Shown: piece after piece, positions 9,925 through 17,026 of the stretch | Numbering within the stretch: the stretch's first letter is position 1 | Layout: every line of letters begins with the position of its first letter | Assembly (NCBI GenBank): GCA_947304135.1 | Contig: CAMYZZ010000007.1 | Span: 1 to 34,123 of the forward strand | Direction: 5' to 3' | DNA length: 34,123 bases | Origin: an uncultured Candidatus Saccharibacteria bacterium | Lineage (GTDB): Bacteria > Patescibacteriota > Saccharimonadia > Saccharimonadales > Saccharimonadaceae | Translations under genes and position numbers: made by a program | The notes under the pieces: generated by a model | The model's database searches: none | The model's input: only the letters and a program-made list of their open reading frames with translations | Told to the model about the DNA's origin: nothing

Positions 9925-10497
9925 ATCTAAAGTGGCTTGGAAACAATGTTCCGTCTCGGATTCTACTGGCCAACTGCGAAAAGCCAGTGTTTCCCTTTCA
10001 AGTTATTCTCCCAACGATAAAAGAATTTATTCCCCCATTGTAGCCCATGGAACTTCCTGCGACTCAAAGTTCTATGGGCTAAAGAGTGGAGGTCATCCGG
10101 CAAATTGTATGATATTACTTTGGGCCGCGACCTTCGCCCACCCTTCAGCTTTTTGACCGCCTCGTGTTTAACGAGGCATTGTCCTTGCTTTTCCCTAATC
10201 ACTCTGCTTATGGCTAATGTACTAATGATCAGGAAGTAGCGCGCTCTACGCTTTTGGCGGAGCTAAAGGTAATTCCTAGAGTTTAATTCTCTCAGGTTTT
10301 ACCCTGGTTGGAATAAACTTCTTTGTAATTTATGGCTAGAAATTACCTATTCGCTCGCCAAAACAACAACGAAAGCCTCCGAATCATCTTTCAGGCTCTA
10401 ATCCCCTGCCTAAAAAACCTTTTGGCTCTCTATAAGCTATTTCGGTTTCATGTTTTTTCCTTTTAATTTGCGTTTTTGTTTTCGTCTTAATGACTTA
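9925..10497 (-). ncRNA. Large structured RNA of unidentified family (~570 nt)
   Basis: No credible ORF. Complementary helices: 10252-10259/10356-10363; 10267-10279/10336-10348 (12 bp, one mismatch); 10280-10289/10311-10319; 10042-10055/10067-10080 (13 of 14 pairs); 10159-10165/10171-10177; 10121-10125/10136-10140; 9965-9970/9983-9988. Minus promoter TTGAAA-17-TATGCT at 10531..10503. The 3' end is uncertain. Confidence 0.6.
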
Positions 10498-10502
10498 ACT
10501 AG

Positions 10503-10531
10503 AGCATAGCACAAACGGTATATTTTTTCAA
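10503..10531 (-). promoter_or_regulatory. Predicted promoter of the large structured RNA (TTGAAA-17-TATGCT)
   Basis: -35 at 10531..10526, -10 at 10508..10503, 17-bp spacer, minus strand. Confidence 0.5.
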
Positions 10532-10551
10532 GCATTTTGAACAAATTTTTT

Positions 10552-10568
10552 GTTGTATTTTTTACAAC
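10552..10568. repeat. Operator-like inverted repeat, copy 1: GTTGTATTTTTTACAAC
   Basis: Inverted repeat (GTTGTA/TACAAC) identical to the one at 10619-10635. Confidence 0.65.
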
Positions 10569-10618
10569 ATACAGCTTTTTTGCTCAATTCTACCCCTGGA
10601 AGCGCTCCAAATTTCCGT

Positions 10619-10635
10619 GTTGTATTTTTTACAAC
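10619..10635. repeat. Operator-like inverted repeat, copy 2: GTTGTATTTTTTACAAC
   Basis: 17-bp exact copy of 10552-10568. Confidence 0.65.
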
Positions 10636-10790
10636 AATAGCCTATTTTTGATTCCGATTTTTTGAATAAATCATTTAACTATAAGCATCTTGAATGACAC
10701 TTTATTGCTCATCTTTCACCTTTTTTATTGCTTCCCTGCCATACGTTTTAAATCGCTTATCGTTAAAATTTTTAACTATTAGAACTTTAG

Positions 10791-11166
10791 CCAAAAAGCT
10801 GCAACGATCGCTCAATTTAGTACGTTCATGCTGCCAAAATGACAAGCCTTACTCGCCATTCTAAGCGCGTTTTAAGCCATTTTTAGCACAAAAAGGCTAC
10901 AGTTTACGCCCGCGTCCAAAAAACTCCGCGCTACGCGCTTTCATGCGCTTTGTATTTTTTCTTGCCAAAAAACTCCCAAAATATCGCCCTTCTTAGCCCA
11001 CTTTTGGACCCCAAAATGCTTGTGGAAAACGTCCAAAAATTCATAAAAAATTTATGCAAAAAAGTCTTGACATAAGCTTTTTGGCGCGGTATTATAGAGG
11101 TAGCTTTTGAATAAAAAAATTATTCAAAGCCAAAAACAAAAAATCTATTATAGCCAAAAAAACTCC
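10791..11166. repeat. Cluster of CCAAAA/TTTTGG motifs including three CCAAAAA(A)ACTCC copies
   Basis: CCAAAA at 10791, 10834, 10916, 10965, 10976, 11011, 11033, 11130, 11154; TTTTGG at 11002, 11079. CCAAAAAACTCC at 10916 and 10965; CCAAAAAAACTCC at 11154. Confidence 0.6.
11067..11095 (+). promoter_or_regulatory. Strong sigma70-like promoter (TTGACA-17-TATTAT)
   Basis: TTGACA 11067-11072, 17-bp spacer, TATTAT 11090-11095. Confidence 0.65.
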
Positions 11167-11214
11167 ACACTCTACAAAAGACCAGCTATCCTCGCAGTAA
11201 GCTGGTCTTTTTCT
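11102..11214 (+). ncRNA. Candidate small RNA (~110 nt), unidentified
   Basis: Bounded by the promoter at 11067-11095 and a perfect 11-bp terminator stem at 11177-11187/11200-11210 plus T-tract. 5' hairpin 11103-11114/11120-11130; A-rich unpaired linker; no ORF. Confidence 0.6.
11177..11213 (+). terminator. Intrinsic terminator of the small RNA
   Basis: AAAGACCAGCT ATCCTCGCAGTA AGCTGGTCTTT TTC. Confidence 0.8.
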
Positions 11215-11320
11215 ATTCCCTAGAAAGCAGTTGCAAATGCCTCTCTATTTATTAGATAAAACCGCTCAAGAGAGCGTTTTCTCCGTGCGAAGCGCGCCTT
11301 ACGGGCGAGCAAGCACGAAA

Positions 11321-11345
11321 AAACGCCCTATTGGGCGGTTTTAGC
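11321..11345 (-). terminator. tmRNA terminator
   Basis: Minus strand ACCGCCC AATA GGGCG TTTTTTCG, with a second hairpin CGCTC TCTT GAGCG GTTTT further downstream (about 11262-11282). Confidence 0.65.
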
Positions 11346-11357
11346 AATAAATAAATT

Positions 11358-11713
11358 TGGTGGAGCTGCCGGATACTGCCTCCGGGTCCGAACTACCTCG
11401 TGGATACCATTCTACACGCATAGTTTATCTGTTCATCTCGACATGCTCAGATAGCACAAACAAACAAAACCTATCTGATGTCATGATTAAATCTCAAACC
11501 TCTGTTTATCACGCAGGGATTCTATTCCCATAAGTCTGATAATCTTCCCCGTTATGGAACCTCACAAGGTCGATCAGCCTATCTTATACTAGGCAAATGC
11601 AGGCATGTAAGCAACATGCTTGCTAGAAGTTTTAGCTTCATTTATTCAATACTTACGGTATTAATCGTCGTGCTTGGTATCTGTTAATAATCCGTCTAAG
11701 CTTTGTCAGCCCC
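11358..11713 (-). ncRNA. ssrA: Transfer-messenger RNA (tmRNA)
   Basis: 5' GGGGCTGACAAAGCTTAGACGG; 3' GAGGCAGTATCCGGCAGCTCCACCA with encoded CCA. Tag reading frame 11636..11592, stop TAG at 11591..11589. Confidence 0.93.
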
Positions 11714-11722
11714 AACACCCAC

Positions 11723-11751
11723 ATTATACCACAAAATAAAAATAGCCACAA
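11723..11751 (-). promoter_or_regulatory. tmRNA promoter (TTGTGG-17-TATAAT with TGG extended -10)
   Basis: Minus TATAAT at 11728..11723, ten nt upstream of the mature 5' end. Confidence 0.55.
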
Positions 11752-11826
11752 GCCTATTGTCAAAATTACATAGACACCTGCGTTCTCAATACCAAAGCCC
11801 GCCAAAGCGCGTACTCTCCCCCTGTT

Positions 11827-11843
11827 TCTGTATTTTTTACAAC
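11827..11843. repeat. Operator-like repeat, copy 3 (TCTGTATTTTTTACAAC)
   Basis: 15 nt identical to copies 1 and 2; lies 64 bp upstream of the likely comM start. Confidence 0.5.
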
Positions 11844-11906
11844 GCTTGCAAAAAATTATAAATGCTTATGCTTGATATCATAAATCTCCCCTGCTACGCT
11901 GAGATT

Positions 11907-13445
11907 ATGATAGCTAAAACATATTCCATAGTCCCAGATGGCTTCGGCGGCTCCGTCATCGAAGTCGAGGGTGACCTAAAATCCGGCCTTCCCGGCTTCA
12001 ATATAGTCGGCATGGCCAACAAAACAGTTTCAGAAGCTCGTGAGCGCGTCAAATCGGCCATCAAAAGCTCCTGCTTCAGCTTTCCTGACAAAAAGCTCAC
12101 TATTAACCTTGCACCTGCCGATCAGGAAAAGGACAGCACTCATCTAGACGTTGCCATTGCTCTCAACATCCTGATCCTAACAGAACAACTCCGCCAAGAA
12201 GACGTCGCAGATTCTGCCTTTGCCGGGGAACTCTCTCTAGATGGCTCTATCCGTCCGGTCAACGGCATTATCAATATTGCAGAGGCCGCCAAAGAAGCCG
12301 GATTCAAACAACTCTTTATCCCTGCTAAAAACTTCGCCCAGGGGTCATTAGTTAAAGGAATCGAATTGAAATGTATTAATTCCCTCTCGGAGTTGTATTT
12401 CTATCTTAAGCATCAATCCGCCCTCCCTGTTCCAGAAATCGTTGTAAAAAATACCAAGACAGATGTAGCTGCCCCCACCTTTGACCAAATCTACGGCCAA
12501 GACCTCGCCAAACGCGCGCTAGAAATTGCCGTAGCCGGACACCACAATATTCTCCTTTCGGGTCCGCCCGGCACAGGCAAAACCATGCTCGCAAAAGCCG
12601 CCCTAAACTTGCTCCCGCCGCTCACAGAGCCTGAACAAATATCTTCCACCAAGATATATTCCCTTTCTGGTCTATCCTCAAACGTTATTGTCACCCGTCC
12701 ATTCCGCGCCCCGCACCATACTAGCAGCCTTGCAGCCCTCATTGGCGGCGGCCCAAAAGCACTCCCCGGAGATATCTCCTTGGCTCATCTTGGCGTTCTA
12801 TTCTTAGACGAACTCCCAGAGTACCCTCGCCCAATCTTAGAAGCACTCCGCCAACCTCTAGAAGATCGCCAAGTATCCATCTCTCGTGCCAAACGACGCG
12901 TCACCTATCCTGCTGATTTTATGTTAATCGCCACTATGAACCCCTGCCCCTGTGGCTATCTTGGAGATCCAAACCACCCCTGCACCTGTGCCCCTTCTCA
13001 GATCCAGGCCTACCAGAAAAAGCTCTCTGGCCCATTCCTAGACCGCATAGACCTTTTTGTTAATGTCGACCGTGTCTCGACCTCAAAACTCCTCAGTACA
13101 ACGCACCAAAAAGCCTCTAGTACGCATCCAGGCACATCACATATAAAAGATTCTATCCTCTCGGCCATCAACGCGCAGCGCGCAAGATATAGTAACCAAG
13201 CCACCTACAACGCCTCTCTTCCAACTCATCAAATCGCCACGCTCATCCCTCTATCCCCACCAGAAAAATCTTTCCTAGATGCCGCCGCAAATAGTCTCAA
13301 TCTATCCGCCAGAAGCTATTTCAAAACTATCAAAGTCGCCCGCACCATTGCTGATCTAGAAGGCTCCTCAAATATCAAGCAATCTCATCTGGCCGAGGCC
13401 CTCAATTTCCGTAAGATTCCCCTTGAAAAAACCTCTAGTTTTTGA
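11907..13445 (+). CDS. comM: YifB/ComM family Mg-chelatase-like AAA ATPase
   Basis: MIAKTYSIVPDGFGGSVIEVEGDLKSGLPGFNIVG, Walker A LLSGPPGTGKTMLAKA, LFLDELPEYPRPILEALRQPLEDRQVSISRA. The 11862 start is also possible. Confidence 0.93.
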   Translation: MIAKTYSIVPDGFGGSVIEVEGDLKSGLPGFNIVGMANKTVSEARERVKSAIKSSCFSFPDKKLTINLAPADQEKDSTHLDVAIALNILILTEQLRQEDVADSAFAGELSLDGSIRPVNGIINIAEAAKEAGFKQLFIPAKNFAQGSLVKGIELKCINSLSELYFYLKHQSALPVPEIVVKNTKTDVAAPTFDQIYGQDLAKRALEIAVAGHHNILLSGPPGTGKTMLAKAALNLLPPLTEPEQISSTKIYSLSGLSSNVIVTRPFRAPHHTSSLAALIGGGPKALPGDISLAHLGVLFLDELPEYPRPILEALRQPLEDRQVSISRAKRRVTYPADFMLIATMNPCPCGYLGDPNHPCTCAPSQIQAYQKKLSGPFLDRIDLFVNVDRVSTSKLLSTTHQKASSTHPGTSHIKDSILSAINAQRARYSNQATYNASLPTHQIATLIPLSPPEKSFLDAAANSLNLSARSYFKTIKVARTIADLEGSSNIKQSHLAEALNFRKIPLEKTSSF

Positions 13446-13451
13446 TATAAT
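13446..13451 (+). promoter_or_regulatory. Predicted infC operon -10 (TGATATAAT; TG supplied by the comM stop codon)
   Basis: TATAAT preceded by TGA, which is also the comM stop codon. Confidence 0.5.
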
Positions 13452-13483
13452 AAACCCATTAAGGTCTAACAGAAAGGAACCCC

Positions 13484-14005
13484 ATAGGTAACAAGAATTC
13501 GCACACTCGTATAAACGGAGAAATCCGTTATGAAAAAGTTCGCGTAATTGGACCCAGTGGTGAGCAGCTCGGCATCATGAGTAGCCGAGACGCCCAAATC
13601 CTTGCCAGAGACCAAGGTGTCGATCTCGTCGAGATTGCGGCCAACGCCAATCCTCCTGTCGTCAAGATTATTGACTGGGGTAAATACCAGTATCAAAAGA
13701 TGAAGGAAGAAGCCAAGAACCGCAAAAAAGCCCGCGAAAAACAATCCGAGCTCAAACAGATGAAAATTGGCCTCAAAATCTCTGATAACGACCTTAACAT
13801 TAAAATCCGCAAAATCAAAGGCTTCCTTGAAGACGGCGATCGTGTCAAGATTATGATTATCTTCCGTGGCCGCGAGATGGCTCACAAAGACCTAGGCCAA
13901 GAGCTCTTAGACAGAGTCCTTGCCGAGATCGGCGATATCGCCATCGTAGAAGGTAAACCTCAATTTGCCGGACGCAACCTGTCCATTCAGATTCGGAAGA
14001 AGTAG
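13484..14005 (+). CDS. infC: Translation initiation factor IF-3, probable AUA start codon
   Basis: In-frame sequence upstream of the ATG at 13577 encodes the conserved IF3 N-terminus ([33 protein letters not shown]). In-frame stop TAA at 13460; no ATG/GTG/TTG in between; AAGGA then CCCC ATA at 13484. Confidence 0.85.
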   Translation: MGNKNSHTRINGEIRYEKVRVIGPSGEQLGIMSSRDAQILARDQGVDLVEIAANANPPVVKIIDWGKYQYQKMKEEAKNRKKAREKQSELKQMKIGLKISDNDLNIKIRKIKGFLEDGDRVKIMIIFRGREMAHKDLGQELLDRVLAEIGDIAIVEGKPQFAGRNLSIQIRKK

Positions 14006-14102
14006 CTCTTTTGACTTCCACGGTCTAGGACACGTTCCTTCCCCGCTAAAGCCTGTTTGCAGGCCCATAGCAACTATTATCAACCAAACTAAAGGAGTAT
14101 TT

Positions 14103-14297
14103 ATGCCAAAGCTAAAAACGCATAAAGGTACAGCTAAGCGCATTAAAATTACCGGTTCTGGTAAACTCGTCCGCGAGCGCGCTTACAAAAATCACATCTT
14201 GGCTAAAAAGTCGAAAGCTAGGAAACGCAATATGAAAACCGCCGCTACAATCAACGGCAAGATTGCAAAAAACATTAAGACTGCATTAGGAGCATAA
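14103..14297 (+). CDS. rpmI: 50S ribosomal protein L35
   Basis: [50 protein letters not shown] upstream. Confidence 0.95.
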   Translation: MPKLKTHKGTAKRIKITGSGKLVRERAYKNHILAKKSKARKRNMKTAATINGKIAKNIKTALGA

Positions 14298-14298
14298 G

Positions 14299-14646
14299 AT
14301 GAGAGTTAAAAGAGGTGTACCTGCACACGCAAAGCACAAAAAGATCCTTAATGCCGCCAAGGGGATGCAGCATTATCGTACCCGCAGCTATCGCATGGCT
14401 AAACAGGGTGTTATTAAATCCCTCCGTTATGCATATCGTGATCGTAGAAATAAGAAACGCGATCTTCGCGCTCTCTGGATCACCCGCATCAACAACGCTT
14501 CTCGCGAACTTGGTCTTTCCTACTCTCAGCTTATCGCTGGCATGAAAGCCAAGAATATCAACGTTGACCGCAAGATCCTTGCTGATCTCGCCGTCAATCA
14601 GCCAGAAGCTTTCAAAGCTATTGTTAATATGGTTAAGGAGAAATAA
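14299..14646 (+). CDS. rplT: 50S ribosomal protein L20
   Basis: [67 protein letters not shown]. Confidence 0.97.
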   Translation: MRVKRGVPAHAKHKKILNAAKGMQHYRTRSYRMAKQGVIKSLRYAYRDRRNKKRDLRALWITRINNASRELGLSYSQLIAGMKAKNINVDRKILADLAVNQPEAFKAIVNMVKEK

Positions 14647-14647
14647 G

Positions 14648-14839
14648 ATGGCAGTTTGTGAAATTTCCGGCAAAGGTAAAATGTACGGCCACAACGTCTC
14701 TTTCTCCCAGAGAAAGACTCGCAAGGTCTTCAAGCCTAATGTTCAAAAACGTACCCTTATCGTAGATGGTCGCAAAATCAAAGTTAACGTTGCTACCTCT
14801 ACCCTACGTACGCTCAAGAAAAAGGGCCTAATCAAATAA
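14648..14839 (+). CDS. rpmB: 50S ribosomal protein L28
   Basis: MAVCEISGKGKMYGHNVSFSQRKTRKVFKPNVQKRTLIVDGRKIKVNVATSTLRTLKKKGLIK matches the L28 pattern. Confidence 0.9.
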   Translation: MAVCEISGKGKMYGHNVSFSQRKTRKVFKPNVQKRTLIVDGRKIKVNVATSTLRTLKKKGLIK

Positions 14840-14865
14840 TACGCCCTTATACTAAATCATAAACC

Positions 14866-14900
14866 AAAATAAAGTCAGGACATGTGCCTGACTTTATTTT
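14866..14900. terminator. Bidirectional intrinsic terminator shared by rpmB (+) and rnpB (-)
   Basis: Perfect 14-bp stem AAAATAAAGTCAGG / CCTGACTTTATTTT, 7-nt loop, T-tracts on both strands. Confidence 0.85.
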
Positions 14901-14905
14901 ATTAC

Positions 14906-15229
14906 GCTCTCAGTAAGCCGGGTTCTGTCATCAGACCAAAGTCTGATGGACAACCATCTATCTAGACCCTAAATTGCTCTAGGGTTCAAGCGGTAAGCGT
15001 GCATCCTCGGGACGAGGTATCTAGCACTCCTTGCAGCTGGTAGGGTTTGCCTCTAATAGACATCGCTATCTATTACTGTGGGCTCTTGCCCCACTCTTTT
15101 CACCCTTGCCATAATGGCGGTTTTGTCTCTGTGGTACTTTCCCTATCCTTTCGGACGGTCGCCGTTAGCGACTACCATACCCTGTGCTGCCCGGACTTTC
15201 CTCTGAAAACCAGCGGTTGTCTTTTGAGC
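14906..15229 (-). ncRNA. rnpB: RNase P RNA (bacterial type)
   Basis: Minus strand contains GAGGAAAGTCCGGGC, CAGGGT..GGTAG, GGGTGAAAAGAGTGGGGCAAGAGCCCAC and a 3' GACAGAACCCGGCTTACTGAGAGC. Ends approximate. Confidence 0.92.
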
Positions 15230-15236
15230 TCTCTTA

Positions 15237-16202
15237 TTATATCACAAAAGAATCGTCATTACCATCGCCAGCGTCCTCAGCACCCGTATCTGCCGTCAAC
15301 TGCTCCAACCCCATCCTTTGCGGTAAAGTCCTCTTTTTCCTATTGAAATGTCCTTCTAAAGCCTCGTTTGCTTCCGCGTCCGCAATTGCATTCTGAGTCC
15401 TTTTTACATGCACAAACGTAACGGCTTCAAAATTGCTGAGTAAATTTTGTATTTCGTTGTACAACGGAATTAAGTCATTGTTTTTAACTGAGTAAATTCC
15501 GCGCAACTGATTTACCATCATCAAGTTATCGGAAATAAACCGCACACGAGTCAAGCCAAGCTCAATCGCCTTCTTTATTCCAGCCCTCATCGCATAGTAT
15601 TCAGCCACCCGAGAAGTAGCAAATCCAATAAACTGCCCCTCTTGCGCCAAGACTTTTCCATTTTCCCCTATAATATACATACCGATCGCAGCTGGGCCAG
15701 GATTACCACGGCTTCCACCATCCACATAGACAGTCGCGCCATTGGCAGCTTCCCTAGCCTGATTCATTACATTCTTTACGCCCTTAAGTGGTGTCGTCCT
15801 ATCTGTAATCTCGAGTACTGAGATTGTCGAATCAGTTAGTCTCATAGACACCATCTCATCCAGCTTGCAATACTTATACATTGTGTATCGATCAATCGGC
15901 GAAATCTTTACTCCATCAGGTATCTTTATACTAAAAACGATGTAGAGATTACTCTGCCCCGATGCATCCGCAAGCGAGGTAAAGGTCACTACATCCTTAA
16001 GTTTAACTTCAGCAAGTTCCACCCCTAGATACTCGTAGGCAGTTCTAGCGATTGCTTCCTCTGGCTGTTCGCCAAAACGAATCTTACCGGTCAAGAGTTC
16101 CCACTCTGGCTGTTGCTCCATCCGCCCCTGCGCTTTCTTAAAAAGCATCGTCTTTCCGTCGACGGTTCTTGCAATTCCTACTACTCTAATTCTCTGTTTC
16201 AT
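15237..16202 (-). CDS. Nudix-domain / ribonuclease HI-domain fusion protein
   Basis: N-terminus with degenerate Nudix box GKIRFGEQPEEAIARTAYEYLG; C-terminus with RNase HI motifs YVDGGSRGNPGPAAIG, AEYYAMRAGI, FISDN, AIADAEANEAL. Confidence 0.85.
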   Translation of the reverse strand: MKQRIRVVGIARTVDGKTMLFKKAQGRMEQQPEWELLTGKIRFGEQPEEAIARTAYEYLGVELAEVKLKDVVTFTSLADASGQSNLYIVFSIKIPDGVKISPIDRYTMYKYCKLDEMVSMRLTDSTISVLEITDRTTPLKGVKNVMNQAREAANGATVYVDGGSRGNPGPAAIGMYIIGENGKVLAQEGQFIGFATSRVAEYYAMRAGIKKAIELGLTRVRFISDNLMMVNQLRGIYSVKNNDLIPLYNEIQNLLSNFEAVTFVHVKRTQNAIADAEANEALEGHFNRKKRTLPQRMGLEQLTADTGAEDAGDGNDDSFVI

Positions 16203-16221
16203 TTGCCCACTTTTTCTTTAA

Positions 16222-16352
16222 AACCCTAGCAGCTTATTGTTTTCCCTGCGATATAGACAAGGTGGGTAAATTCTCTTGCGCATTCCCACGGGAATAACGC
16301 CTCGAAATCCCTAAACATGATTATTCAGGAAAATCATGTTACCACTAGGGTT
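16222..16352 (-). promoter_or_regulatory. Structured 5' leader (candidate riboswitch/attenuator-like element) upstream of the Nudix-RNase H gene
   Basis: AACCCTAG (16352..16345) can pair with distal CTAGGGTT (16229..16222), or its CCCTA with internal TAGGG beyond a 9-bp AACATGATT/AATCATGTT hairpin. A second hairpin has ATTCCC/GGGAAT. Confidence 0.5.
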
Positions 16353-16358
16353 AATTCC

Positions 16359-16387
16359 ATTATACCACAAGCCTATCTTCCTACCAA
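16359..16387 (-). promoter_or_regulatory. Predicted promoter TTGGTA-17-TATAAT (extended -10 TGG)
   Basis: -35 16387..16382, -10 16364..16359; begins inside the 3' end of the M50 gene. Confidence 0.55.
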
Positions 16388-17008
16388 CATCATAAAAAAT
16401 TCAAGTATGCCTGTTATTGCGCCACTCATTAACCACGAGAGCGCCGAAGAGAACACTAAAATTAATGCAAAAACCAGCCAAATCCCAGCTGTTTTCTCTA
16501 TTCGCTCCATCACCTCCCTCGCCCCATCCGGCGCTAAAGCGTATAAAATTCTTGAACCATCCAGAGGTGGGATAGGTATAATATTGAATACAAAAAATCC
16601 TAAGTTAATCATTACAAAATTTAATACTGCCACCCTCAAAAATCCAGGAGTATCGAGCACCCCCGTAGCGTTACTTATCAAAAACGCCACCAGTGCCAAC
16701 AAAAAGTTTGTCAAAGGCCCTGCCGCTGCTACTAATGCCATCCCCCACGCTCCACCTTTCAGCCTTCGTGAATCAACCGGTACCGGCTTTGCACCACCAA
16801 ACACCGGGCCACCCATCACGTACATAATCACCGGTATTAAAATAGAAGTAATCGGGTCTAAGTGCTTTAGAGGATTCAGCGTCAATCGTCCATTCTCCTT
16901 TGCGGTCGTGTCACCCAATGCATATGCCACCAATCCATGTGCCAGCTCATGCAAAATCACCGATACTAGTATCATTACCAGAACGGCCGCCACCATCCCT
17001 ATTTGCAT
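16373..17008 (-). CDS. Site-2-protease family (M50) membrane metalloprotease
   Basis: HELAH within VILHELAHGLVAYALGD; PIPPLDGSRIL motif; multi-pass membrane protein. Confidence 0.88.
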   Translation of the reverse strand: MQIGMVAAVLVMILVSVILHELAHGLVAYALGDTTAKENGRLTLNPLKHLDPITSILIPVIMYVMGGPVFGGAKPVPVDSRRLKGGAWGMALVAAAGPLTNFLLALVAFLISNATGVLDTPGFLRVAVLNFVMINLGFFVFNIIPIPPLDGSRILYALAPDGAREVMERIEKTAGIWLVFALILVFSSALSWLMSGAITGILEFFMMLVGR

Positions 17009-17026
17009 TTATCCCTCCCTCAAATC

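Noticed and set aside
9963-10202. ORF of 79 aa (minus) inside the large structured region
   Set aside because: Sequence is low-plausibility as a protein, and most of it is explained by RNA helices; no SD or family motif.
9925-10497. Group I or group II intron
   Set aside because: No recognisable group I core or domain V motif, no interrupted flanking gene and no maturase/homing endonuclease ORF.
11015-11060. Possible replication-origin signal (TTGTGGAAAAC DnaA-box-like string, AT-rich)
   Set aside because: Only one weak box; no dnaA/dnaN nearby and no cluster of boxes.
10552-11180. CRISPR-like array from the short repeated motifs
   Set aside because: Repeats are only 12-17 bp, irregularly spaced and variable; no cas genes in the window.
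12438-12454. Fourth copy of the GTTGTATTTTTTACAAC site (reverse, in comM)
   Set aside because: Only about 14 nt match, within codons of comM; chance similarity to an A/T-rich string is likely.
13466-13885. 139-aa minus-strand ORF
   Set aside because: Antisense to infC; no initiation signal or family motif.
14275-14733. 152-aa minus-strand ORF
   Set aside because: Antisense to rplT/rpmB, which are unambiguous.
15047-15396. Plus-strand ORFs at 15047-15346 and 15184-15396
   Set aside because: They cover RNase P RNA and the 3' end of the Nudix-RNase H gene in antisense.
15457-15480. CGTTGTACAACG palindrome
   Set aside because: Lies within the RNase H coding region as a single short palindrome; no link to the operator-like repeats.
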